From contig JAQXDE010000019.1 of assembly GCA_029251525.1 (NCBI GenBank), positions 1-64,000 of the forward strand: DNA of 64,000 bases, given 5' to 3'. This document shows, piece by piece, positions 44,880-53,412 of this stretch (positions within the stretch are counted from its first letter, which is position 1; each line of letters opens with the position of its first letter). This stretch comes from Saprospiraceae bacterium. Its GTDB lineage: Bacteria > Bacteroidota > Bacteroidia > Chitinophagales > Saprospiraceae. The notes beneath the pieces were generated by a model. The model was not told the origin of the DNA. It did not search any database and was given only the letters and a program-made list of their open reading frames with translations. The position numbers and the translations under genes were made by a program.

Positions 44880-45701
44880 ATGAATATTAATTTTAATGGT
44901 AAAATCTTCCCTTCTGACAAAGCTATTTTTGATAGCCAAAATAGAGCATTTCTTTATGGAGATGCATTATTTGAAACAATTAGGATGTCAGAAGGGAAAA
45001 TGCCATTCTTAGGTAACCATGTAAATAGGTTGTTAAAAGGTTTGTATTTCTTTAAATATAAAGTCCCAAAAAAATATACAACAACATTTTTCCAAAAAGA
45101 AATCAATAAAATTGCTTCTAAAAATACTCGAATTCGAATTACTGTTTTTCGATCAAAAGGAGGGCTTTATACTCCCAAAAATAATCGTCCGCAATTTCTA
45201 ATTTCAACTTCTCCACTAAATTCCCCTAATTTTTCGCTCAATAAAAAAGGATTAAAGATCGGGCTTTTTAATCAATTAAAATTACCATGTAACCCCGCAT
45301 CTAATCTTAAAACTTGTAATAGCTTACTTTATACTTTGGCAGGATTAAATAGACAAGAACAAAACCTAGATGAAGTAATCTTATTGAATGAAAATGATCG
45401 AATTTCAGAGACAAGCAGTTCTAACATATTTTTAATAAAAAAAAACATCATTACAACTCCTTCCCTATCAGAAGGATGTGTAGCTGGAACCATGCGGAAA
45501 ACAATTTTAGAAATTGCATCTGAGAAAAAATATATTATTCAAGAAACCTCTACTAAAATATCCCAGCTTCAAAAATTTGAAGAAATTTGGCTTTCGAACG
45601 CTATCAGTGGAATAAAATGGGTAGTTAAAATTAATCAAAATATCTCCCTTTCCCCTCCCATCCATGCACAGTCGTTCATTGATTCTTTAAATACCTTTTA
45701 A
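44880..45701 (+). CDS. Class IV aminotransferase (branched-chain / ADC lyase type)
   Basis: A 273-residue fold-type IV PLP enzyme. FLYGDALFETIR at 24-35, the PLP lysine Lys144 in SNLKTCNSLLYT, Glu177 in ISETSSSNIF, and CVAGTMRKTI (phosphate binding) are present. The length and short N terminus fit 4-amino-4-deoxychorismate lyase, D-amino-acid transaminase or a short branched-chain aminotransferase; sequence alone does not separate them. ADC lyase for folate synthesis is a frequent role for members this size. It follows the four-helix gene closely. Confidence 0.83.
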   Translation: MNINFNGKIFPSDKAIFDSQNRAFLYGDALFETIRMSEGKMPFLGNHVNRLLKGLYFFKYKVPKKYTTTFFQKEINKIASKNTRIRITVFRSKGGLYTPKNNRPQFLISTSPLNSPNFSLNKKGLKIGLFNQLKLPCNPASNLKTCNSLLYTLAGLNRQEQNLDEVILLNENDRISETSSSNIFLIKKNIITTPSLSEGCVAGTMRKTILEIASEKKYIIQETSTKISQLQKFEEIWLSNAISGIKWVVKINQNISLSPPIHAQSFIDSLNTF

Positions 45702-45971
45702 TTTTATTTAACCCTATACAAATTGTAATTACGAAGATAAATTTTTATTTATTTTAAAACTATACAGCATTTTTATACTTTCCTCTTTTTTCCCCCTAAA
45801 TGATTCGCCGGTAAAAACGAAATATCAAATGTTAATAAGAACATCATTTTACTATATTTACTCAATAGATATTAAAGTGATTCTAATGCTTATATTGGTT
45901 CCCCTCAAAGAAAACTTAACCTATCCACCAAAGGCGTTTGATAATTGTAGTGTCAAACATTCTGAAATTAA

Positions 45972-46103
45972 AATTACGAATATCATGGAATAGAAAATTA
46001 TGAGGTTGTCAATAAATTAGGAAAAGGCAAGGAGGAAAATTTATCTGGCTTTTTGGAGGCGACGAAAATAACTGGAAAGAATTGGATAGATAATCTAAAA
46101 TAG
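45972..46103 (+). pseudogene. Possible protein-kinase glycine-loop fragment in a gene-poor gap
   Basis: The 610-base gap 45702-46311 has no intact gene of known type. One open stretch reads NYEYHGIENYEVVNKLGKGK and continues to FLEATKITGKNWIDNLK before TAG at 46101-46103. YEVVNKLGKGK looks like the glycine-rich loop of eukaryotic-like Ser/Thr kinases, and the spacing to EATKIT and NLK resembles the next strand. There is no start and no downstream kinase body, so it is at best a fragment. A 54-codon frame upstream (45830-45994) and a 46-codon frame at 46105-46245 are unrecognised. Confidence 0.3.
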
Positions 46104-46253
46104 AATGATAATTGGTTTTTCATTAATTACATCAGGTGATTCCTATTATCTTGATGTAGATTCATTATTTTTAGAAAAGTCTGTATTAATATTTATCTAT
46201 TGCCCAATAGATAAATTTACAGAACTCAAATTAATTAACTCCTAATAACATAC

Positions 46254-46293
46254 AAAAAGCCAAATATTTCAAGCATGAAATATTTGGCTTTTT
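46254..46293. terminator. Strong terminator hairpin, 17-bp perfect stem
   Basis: AAAAAGCCAAATATTTC (46254-46270) pairs perfectly with GAAATATTTGGCTTTTT (46277-46293) around AAGCAT. Both flanks are A/T runs, so it can terminate transcription from either direction. It lies 18 bases beyond the stop of the GH3 gene and closes the glycan locus. Confidence 0.88.
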
Positions 46294-46311
46294 CACATTT
46301 AACGAATGAAC

Positions 46312-48624
46312 CTATTTTGACTCACCTAAATAAAAAACCGCTTTTTCTCCTCCAATATTCACCTCAAACTCACCAGGTTCAGTAATCCATTTATTATCCG
46401 AACCTACAAAAGCTAGATTAGAAGCTTTTATTGAAAATGAGATGTCTTTACTTTCCCCTTTTTTCAGCATTGTTTTCTCAAAACCACGTAGGCGTTTAAC
46501 CGGTGGCGTAATAGATGCAATTTTATCAGAAATAAATAATTGAACTACTTCTTTTCCATCTCTATCTCCATTATTTTTAACTGTTACAGATATAGTCATC
46601 TCATCATCCATTCCCATATTTTCAGCTAGTCTCAAATTGGAATATTCAAATGATGTATAACTTAACCCATATCCAAACTCATATTGTGGTTCAAAAGCAT
46701 CCATACTAAAATCTTGATTAATCAAATCAGTTCCCTTGTGGTCGTAAGTCACAAGAGCATTAGAATATCTAGGATAAGTATATGGTAATTTCCCACTTGG
46801 ATTCACATCACCCAACAATACATTTGCAATTGCTCGTCCACCTTCATCACTAGCCAAGTATGTTTGCACAACACCTGAAGCCAAAGGTTCTATTTCTCTG
46901 AATATTCTTGGACGACCCTCAACTAATATTAAAACAATTGGCTTACCACTTTTTGCAAGAGCTCGAACTAAGTCTAATTGAACCTGTGGCAAATCCAAAT
47001 CATCAATATCACCTGGCTTCTCTGTGTAAGGCATCTCACCAATGCATACAACTATAGCATCGACATTTTTTGCAGCTGATGCTGCTTTTGAGGTATTCAT
47101 ATCTTTGTCATAGGTAGTTCCTTCCAGGAATTGAACATTTCCTTTCCCTAATTTATCCTCCAACCCTGTTAGAATAGTTTTTTTCTCAGATGAATGGTAG
47201 CTGGCATCATTACCTTGCCAAGTCCTACCCCAACCGCCATTTAAAGCTAAAATAGAGTTTGCTGTTGGCCCAGTCACTAGAATTTTAGCATTCTTTGAAA
47301 ATGGCAATACATTATCTTTATTTTTCAATAAAGTTATACTTTCCTCTGCAGCCTTTAAGCTTGCTTCAACATGCTCATCAGATGCAAATTTTGGGAAATT
47401 TTCTTTTGGTAAAAATGATTTCTCAAATAATCCCAACTGTATTTTTAAAGTTAAAATTCTCTCCACAGACTCATCAATCCTACTCATTGGTACTTCCCCT
47501 TCCTCCACTAATTCCTTTAACAAAACTGGAAATTCTAAATCCACAGGAACCATACTCATATCTATACCAGCGTTTATAGCAATTTTAATTGCCTCTTTAT
47601 AATCTGCTGCTACTCGATGCCTTGATGTTAAGTATTTAATATCTTCCCAATCAGATACAGCTAGACCAGTAAACCCAAGTTCATCTCTTAATAAATCTTT
47701 TAATATTCTTGGATTTGCGTGAACAGGGATTCCATTTATTTCACCTGAATTAATCATTACAGTAGCCGCTCCAATTTCTATTGCACGTTCAAACATTGGT
47801 AAATAATATTCTCTAAGAGTCACCTCTGGAATAAAAGCTTGTGTTCTATCTTTTCCATTATTAGGACTACTATATCCTAGAAAATGTTTCATACATGCAG
47901 CTACTTTCTCTGGATGCCCTATATTATCTCCTTGGTAACCTTTAATAATTGCTTCTCCCATTTCAGTTACTAAGAGAGGATCTTCCCCAAAGGTCTCCCA
48001 AAATCGAGACCATAATGGATTTCGCCCTATATCCAAAACTGGAGAGAAATTCCAAGGAATTCCTGAAGCTCTTGTTTCATAGGCAGAAATACCACCCATT
48101 TGTGTCGCAAGTGCTGGATTCCATGTCGCAGCTAAATTTATTTCTTGAGGAAATAAAGTAGCGTCAGCGGTATAATTATTTCCATGTATTGCATCAATCC
48201 CATATAAAACTGGAATTCCAGTTGGTTTTTCATTAATTGCTATTTCTTGAATCGTAGATATTACATCATGCCATTTATCCTGAGAATATGCATAACCTCC
48301 TACATTTAAAATTGAACCAACTCGAAAATCTAATAAGACTTCTTTCAATTTTTTTTCATCCAATTTATTTGGTCTTTCCAAACTGTAAGGAGAACCAACT
48401 GAAATCATGTCGATGGATAGCTGAGTCATTTCCCCAACTTTATCTACTAACTCCATCCTTGCCATAATTTCCTTCACCTTTGTTGATATTTCAGTTGATG
48501 AGTATTTACTAGGAATTGTGGCCTCTTTAACTTTAATATTTTGACTGTCATTTGGGTTACAACTCTGGTAAAGAAAACCAGAAGTTGCAATTAAAAAAAA
48601 TAGGAATATGGAAAATCGTTTCAT
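46312..48624 (-). CDS. bglX: GH3 beta-glucosidase, lipoprotein
   Basis: A 770-residue glycoside hydrolase family 3 enzyme with a lipoprotein signal (Cys22 in LYQSCNP). The N-terminal barrel holds substrate residues in VAACMKHFLGYSS (Lys246-His247) and the nucleophile Asp325 in GLAVSDWEDI; the alpha/beta sandwich domain and a C-terminal fibronectin III-like domain (VQLFISDKIASITPPVKRLRGFEK) follow. It releases glucose from beta-glucan oligosaccharides in the periplasm or at the outer membrane. It is the last gene of the locus, directly after two GH16 enzymes, so laminari-oligosaccharides are the expected substrate. Confidence 0.93.
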   Translation of the reverse strand: MKRFSIFLFFLIATSGFLYQSCNPNDSQNIKVKEATIPSKYSSTEISTKVKEIMARMELVDKVGEMTQLSIDMISVGSPYSLERPNKLDEKKLKEVLLDFRVGSILNVGGYAYSQDKWHDVISTIQEIAINEKPTGIPVLYGIDAIHGNNYTADATLFPQEINLAATWNPALATQMGGISAYETRASGIPWNFSPVLDIGRNPLWSRFWETFGEDPLLVTEMGEAIIKGYQGDNIGHPEKVAACMKHFLGYSSPNNGKDRTQAFIPEVTLREYYLPMFERAIEIGAATVMINSGEINGIPVHANPRILKDLLRDELGFTGLAVSDWEDIKYLTSRHRVAADYKEAIKIAINAGIDMSMVPVDLEFPVLLKELVEEGEVPMSRIDESVERILTLKIQLGLFEKSFLPKENFPKFASDEHVEASLKAAEESITLLKNKDNVLPFSKNAKILVTGPTANSILALNGGWGRTWQGNDASYHSSEKKTILTGLEDKLGKGNVQFLEGTTYDKDMNTSKAASAAKNVDAIVVCIGEMPYTEKPGDIDDLDLPQVQLDLVRALAKSGKPIVLILVEGRPRIFREIEPLASGVVQTYLASDEGGRAIANVLLGDVNPSGKLPYTYPRYSNALVTYDHKGTDLINQDFSMDAFEPQYEFGYGLSYTSFEYSNLRLAENMGMDDEMTISVTVKNNGDRDGKEVVQLFISDKIASITPPVKRLRGFEKTMLKKGESKDISFSIKASNLAFVGSDNKWITEPGEFEVNIGGEKAVFYLGESK

Positions 48625-48685
48625 GTTTGTTTTGATATTTTTTTAAAGAAAAAACCTTGCAAAAGTAGGATTTTAAAAATTCTCC

Positions 48686-49888
48686 CTACTGAAAAACCCG
48701 CACATAGTCTATATACATCTTCTGAGGGAAAACAGTCGATCCATCAGGGCTACCTGGCCAATTCCCACCTACAGCTATATTGAGAATAAAGAAAAAGTTG
48801 TCATTAAACGGATAAGCAGTATTAGTAACATTGGCTGAACTAATGGAAAAGAATTCTTGGTCATTCATTAACCACTTAATATTATCATTTTCCCAAATAA
48901 TACTAAATACATTAAACTCATCTGAGTACTTGCTTCCCCCTGACAATGTAAATCCATTCCCTTGGTAGGTACTAGGATTCCCCTGGTTTCCCCAATGAGC
49001 AGTACCATGAATTCTATTTGGTTCATGACCAACTAATTCCATTATGTCTATCTCGCCGCATGCTGGCCATCCATCTGTGAATATATCAGCACCAAGCATC
49101 CAAATCGCTGGCCATATACCTTGCCCCTCGGGTAATTTAGCGCGTACATCAATTCTTCCATAGATAAATTCTTGTTTACCGGCTGTGATCATTCGTGCAG
49201 ATGAATAACTACTTCCTGAAATACTTTCCTCTTTAGCCTCGATGATTAAGTTTCCATCAGACACATATGAATTGTCTGAACTACTAGTGTAATATTGTAA
49301 TTCATTATTCCCCCAACCACTATTACCTATTTCATGGGTCCAATTATTTAAGTCAATTTGGTTTCCATTAAACTCATCTGCCCAAACCAAGGTCATACCT
49401 GCATAGGAATTAGGAGTAGTATATCCAGAAGAATTAGTTGGCAAAAATGTATCATCATTTCTAATGGTACCAACTTCACTTTCATCTTCTAAACTAGCGT
49501 TGGTTGGATTCGATAAAAGAATTTCAAATTCTTCATCGCCTTCACTTAATGTATCGGCAACAATTTCAACTGAGATAATTTGCTCCATAGTTCCTGAGAA
49601 GGTCAATGTGCCATTTTGAGCAATATAGTCTTCTTCTTGAACTGCAGATTTGTCATTTGTGGTAAAATCAACTGTAACATCCGCGGAGCTAGCTTGAGAA
49701 AGCCTCACTTTGAAATCAAAAGTAGAATTTATATCTCCCTCAAATTTTGAAACCGGAGAAATGGTAATTTTTGTTATTGATGTTCCACCTCCATTACCAC
49801 CGTTTCCGCTGTCATCATCCTTTCCACAAGAGGAAACTAAAAGCATTGAAATAATAAAAAGAAATAAAAACGGAATATTCTTTTTCAT
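48686..49888 (-). CDS. GH16 beta-glucanase with Calx-beta domain, lipoprotein
   Basis: A 400-residue lipoprotein (Cys21 in LVSSCGK) with a Gly/Asn linker at 28-36. Residues about 38-146 are a Calx-beta domain (SPVSKFEGDINSTFDF, DTLSEGDEEFEILLSN). Residues 165-400 form a GH16 laminarinase-type domain with catalytic Glu279-x-Asp281-xx-Glu284 in CGEIDIMELVGHEP, preceded by WPAIWML. GH16 enzymes cut beta-1,3 or mixed beta-1,3/1,4 glucans. The Calx-beta domain probably acts as a calcium-binding spacer holding the enzyme off the surface. It is 43 bases after the other GH16 gene. Confidence 0.92.
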   Translation of the reverse strand: MKKNIPFLFLFIISMLLVSSCGKDDDSGNGGNGGGTSITKITISPVSKFEGDINSTFDFKVRLSQASSADVTVDFTTNDKSAVQEEDYIAQNGTLTFSGTMEQIISVEIVADTLSEGDEEFEILLSNPTNASLEDESEVGTIRNDDTFLPTNSSGYTTPNSYAGMTLVWADEFNGNQIDLNNWTHEIGNSGWGNNELQYYTSSSDNSYVSDGNLIIEAKEESISGSSYSSARMITAGKQEFIYGRIDVRAKLPEGQGIWPAIWMLGADIFTDGWPACGEIDIMELVGHEPNRIHGTAHWGNQGNPSTYQGNGFTLSGGSKYSDEFNVFSIIWENDNIKWLMNDQEFFSISSANVTNTAYPFNDNFFFILNIAVGGNWPGSPDGSTVFPQKMYIDYVRVFQ

Positions 49889-49931
49889 AAGATATTTAAT
49901 TATTTTTTGGAAGATATTAGATTTAAATTAC

Positions 49932-50804
49932 CTATTTTTTGGTCAATAGTTCACTTTTTGTTTTATGATTTAAACCATAAACCCTAACATAGTCAACCTG
50001 CATTTTTTGAGGAAAGAGGGAATCATCCACCCCCATTCTCCCTCCCCAATTCCCTCCAACAGCAAGATTCATAATTAAATGGAACGTTTGGTCGAAAGGA
50101 TATTCTGCGAAAGTTTTGTTTTCGTTATTAAAGGTAAAATACTTTTTGTTATCAATGAAAAAATCAATTTTATCTGCACTCCATTCAATAGAGTAAATAT
50201 GAAATTCTTCATCTACATCTGGAATATATACTTTGCCCCCTACTTGAGTTCCAGTAATGTGGTTGTAAGCGCTTGTATGAACTGTCCCAAAAACTGTATC
50301 CGGATTGTAACCTACATGTTCCATGATATCAATTTCTCCACTTTTCGGCCAAATACCATATTCATTATTCGTTGGAAGCATCCATACAGCCGACCAAGTT
50401 CCAAGTCCTGATGCAGTTTTAGCACGAACTTCTATTTTACCATGCACCCACTCTCCCTTATGTTTACTCACTAATCTAGCAGATGTAAATGATTTGTTTT
50501 TGAAACCCTCTTTGTGTGCCTCAATAGTTAAGACACCATTTTCAACCCTAGAATTCTTCAATGAATTAGCTTTGTAATACTCTAACTCATTGTTTCCCCA
50601 ACCACATATATCAGGACACCCATCCCCTACGTCATAACTCCATTTATCTGGATTAGGAAGACCTTCGTAGTCAAACTCATCTGACCAGACAAGTTCTATT
50701 TGTGTATCTTTTGTTATCTTTTTATTTGATTCTTCACAGTTTTGAAAAACTAAAAGGAAAAAAAACAAACTAAAAAGTAAAAAAACACGATTCTGTATTT
50801 GCAT
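49932..50804 (-). CDS. GH16 beta-glucanase, lipoprotein
   Basis: A 290-residue lipoprotein (Cys23 in FQNCEES) that is almost entirely a GH16 domain: LVWSDEFDYEGLPNPDKWSY, WGNNELEYY, the catalytic Glu157-x-Asp159-xx-Glu162 in SGEIDIMEHVGYNP, GTVHTSAYNH and FFIDNKKYFTF. It differs from its neighbour by an extra CPDICGWG segment near 63-70 and lacks the Calx-beta domain. Two distinct GH16 enzymes in one locus is typical for laminarin degradation, with different cleavage preferences. Confidence 0.92.
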   Translation of the reverse strand: MQIQNRVFLLFSLFFFLLVFQNCEESNKKITKDTQIELVWSDEFDYEGLPNPDKWSYDVGDGCPDICGWGNNELEYYKANSLKNSRVENGVLTIEAHKEGFKNKSFTSARLVSKHKGEWVHGKIEVRAKTASGLGTWSAVWMLPTNNEYGIWPKSGEIDIMEHVGYNPDTVFGTVHTSAYNHITGTQVGGKVYIPDVDEEFHIYSIEWSADKIDFFIDNKKYFTFNNENKTFAEYPFDQTFHLIMNLAVGGNWGGRMGVDDSLFPQKMQVDYVRVYGLNHKTKSELLTKK

Positions 50805-50824
50805 TTTTGTAAGTCTTAATATTA

Positions 50825-51709
50825 TTAGTTAGATCTGTAGATAAACCTCCATATTCCAGCTCCCATGTTAACTTCTAATTCCATGTATTTACCATCAAAA
50901 TCTTGCCCTTTGTCAATAATGTCATAGGTAATTGAACTTACTGGATCAGGTCCAGAAAGTTCTGACCCATTTACCGCTTTTGGCAAGCCCATAAAAGCCC
51001 CTAGACCTATAACTTTTAATTGTTCAGGATTACCTTCAATAACCTGGTATAAATGAGTACCAGATCTCCAAGCCTCAGCACCACCAGTCAATTGATCATC
51101 GGTTACACATTCAAAATTAAACCCCATATAGTCTTCAGCCCACAAATCTCCCTTGGTATCATAAATCATTTCACCAGCAGTGTTAAAAATCCACTCATCA
51201 TCAAAAGCACAATATCTTGTTGCAACATCATCTGCTGGATTAGACCACCACGTATCTCCTGATCCATCATCTGGACCTACCCAATATGCTCCAGCATCTT
51301 GAAGTAATGACCAACCTTGCTCATCACATCCTGACAAAAACTCTATCAAAGATCCAGGTGCACAAGGCTGTGAATCATCTTCTGCTACATTTACCAGTTG
51401 TGTCCCTGCCCCAAACCCACCATCATTAAATGCTCTTAATGTGACTGTGTAATCTCCCTTTGAAGGGAAATAAGCTTGAACTTCCTCTCCAACTGCAGTC
51501 TCTCCATTACCGAAATCCCATTGGTATAAAAATGTTTCAGAAGTTGTGTTCTTAAATGTGAACACATTAGTTTCAGTAGTGCTTGGGGTTACAGAAAAAG
51601 AGACATTTGTTGGAACCGGAGGCAATAATAAAGCATCATCTTGTTGTGGTTCACAACCAGAAGTCAACAATACAATTACAAAACTAATTATTGGAAATAT
51701 ATTTTTCAT
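50825..51709 (-). CDS. PKD-domain lipoprotein, probable surface glycan-binding protein
   Basis: A 294-residue lipoprotein (Cys19 in TSGCEPQ). Residues about 33-108 form a PKD domain (FLYQWDFGNGETAVGEEVQ, FPSKGDYTVTLRAFNDGG). The remaining region (about 115-294) has SLLQDAGAYWVGPDDGSGDTWW and RYCAFDDEWIFNTAGEMIYDTKGDLW, a pattern seen in unnamed proteins that follow SusD in Bacteroidota glucan loci. It takes the position of a surface glycan-binding protein. The aromatic-rich second domain is the likely ligand site, by inference. Confidence 0.8.
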   Translation of the reverse strand: MKNIFPIISFVIVLLTSGCEPQQDDALLLPPVPTNVSFSVTPSTTETNVFTFKNTTSETFLYQWDFGNGETAVGEEVQAYFPSKGDYTVTLRAFNDGGFGAGTQLVNVAEDDSQPCAPGSLIEFLSGCDEQGWSLLQDAGAYWVGPDDGSGDTWWSNPADDVATRYCAFDDEWIFNTAGEMIYDTKGDLWAEDYMGFNFECVTDDQLTGGAEAWRSGTHLYQVIEGNPEQLKVIGLGAFMGLPKAVNGSELSGPDPVSSITYDIIDKGQDFDGKYMELEVNMGAGIWRFIYRSN

Positions 51710-51818
51710 TTTAATATTTTTTTCTTTTGTTAAAAAAAGGTTAAAAAAGAATAGCTGATTAAATAACTAGTAGATTTATATGAGTCTAGCATTTAGTTTC
51801 TAATCATAATTCAAATTT

Positions 51819-53354
51819 CTAGTAGCCAGGATTTTGAATTATTTGACCATTCGTCAAATCAATCTCAATTTGTGGAATTGGTAATAACTCATGAATGCCT
51901 GCGTTAAATCCATTCAACACTTGAGGAGCCTGACCAGTTCTTACTAAATCAAAAAATCGATGTCCCTCAGTTGCCAATTCTAACCTTCTTTCTTTATAGA
52001 TTACATCCAAAAGAATCGATCCACTTACACTCGTATTAATATCACCCAAACCTACTCTATTACGCACTCTATTTATATATTCTCTTGCTGTTATTGAACT
52101 TCCACCACCCCTTACAATTGCTTCTGCTGCCATCAAGTAAACATCAGCTAATCGAATCTCTCTTTGGTTAGTTCCCCAACCTAATGCTACATCTCCATCT
52201 GATGCTCTATTAGCTTCTATGGGAGCATATTTTTTAATAAAGTAATCTGTATTTTGATAGCCCTCAGTGTAAGAAGCACCTTGTGCCTTCAGAATATTAC
52301 CATCTACAATTGTATGCTCAAACCTTGGATCACCTGCCATGAAATCCGCTAAATCTTCAGTAACAGGACAAAAACTCCAACCTGTTGCGTACTCAGGGCC
52401 AACATAATCTCTCATCCCAAAAAACTGAACATTGAAATTTCCTTCTGTTGGATTCACTGTTGCTCCAGCTGCAAAACCATAACCAAAATCCCCAGGTTTA
52501 TTGCTTGAGTGTTGAATTTCAAAGATAGATTCGGACCCAAATTCACCTTGATTTGAAAAAACATCTTCATAGTTGGCCTCCAAAAAATAAAAGCCAGAGC
52601 CAATAACTTCTTCAAACAAATCAGCTGCCTCAATCATTCTGTTATCATTATTTTGGTAAAGAATTACTTTACCTAAAAGTGCGGCAACTGCTCCCTGAGT
52701 AATTCTTCCAAACTCTGCTGGAGCTACTGATTCAGGTATTTCTAATTCTGCTTTTGCTGCTCTTAAATCATTTTCGATTTGAGCGTAAACATCAGAGGAA
52801 CTCGCTTGGGTAACTGATGTGATTTGGTCCACACTAACAACATCATTAAGCAAAGGAATATTCCCAAAAAACTTAATTAAGTCAAAATAAAAATATGCTC
52901 GTAAAAATTTTGCTTCTGCTGCAATACGATTTTTAAAAGATGATGAAATATCAGCCGGAGCTTCTTCTAATTTCTGTAATAATAAATTTGCCCTGTAAAT
53001 ACCTGCATATCCTTTGGTCCATAATCCTTCTTGTGGTCCAAGAGTAGGATTTAAAGTAAACATATCATACGCTACCCATGAAGGCTGATCCGATGCATCA
53101 CTTCCTCCGGCATAACAATCATCAGATGCTGCATTTAACAGTCCTAAACTCATAGTCCAACCTGAAGTACTTCCCCATTGTAAAACATCGTAAACTGCCA
53201 CCAATCCCTCAAATAGTTCTTCTTCAGTTTGATAATAATTTACTTCTAATGAAGTTCCTATTGGTGTTAATTCCAAATGATCTTTACTACATGATGTCGC
53301 CATAACCATTAAGGCAAAGACTGGAAATAATTTATTTATAATATATCTTTTCAT
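51819..53354 (-). CDS. susD: SusD/RagB-family glycan-binding lipoprotein
   Basis: A 511-residue lipoprotein (Cys22 in MATSCSKD). The SusD N-terminal region (YYQTEEELFEGLVAVYDVLQ), TPR-like helices (AEAKFLRAYFYFDLIKFFGNIPLL) and the C-terminal RagB region (IRLADVYLMAAEAIVRGG, INRVRNRVGLGD, YKERRLELATEGHRFFDLVRTG) are all present. It lies over the SusC barrel and captures oligosaccharide for import. It directly follows the susC gene, 58 bases apart. Confidence 0.95.
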   Translation of the reverse strand: MKRYIINKLFPVFALMVMATSCSKDHLELTPIGTSLEVNYYQTEEELFEGLVAVYDVLQWGSTSGWTMSLGLLNAASDDCYAGGSDASDQPSWVAYDMFTLNPTLGPQEGLWTKGYAGIYRANLLLQKLEEAPADISSSFKNRIAAEAKFLRAYFYFDLIKFFGNIPLLNDVVSVDQITSVTQASSSDVYAQIENDLRAAKAELEIPESVAPAEFGRITQGAVAALLGKVILYQNNDNRMIEAADLFEEVIGSGFYFLEANYEDVFSNQGEFGSESIFEIQHSSNKPGDFGYGFAAGATVNPTEGNFNVQFFGMRDYVGPEYATGWSFCPVTEDLADFMAGDPRFEHTIVDGNILKAQGASYTEGYQNTDYFIKKYAPIEANRASDGDVALGWGTNQREIRLADVYLMAAEAIVRGGGSSITAREYINRVRNRVGLGDINTSVSGSILLDVIYKERRLELATEGHRFFDLVRTGQAPQVLNGFNAGIHELLPIPQIEIDLTNGQIIQNPGY

Positions 53355-53412
53355 GATTTTTTATTTTAATAGTTTTTTCGTTAAAAAATTCTTGGTCTAG
53401 TTTTTCTTTTAA

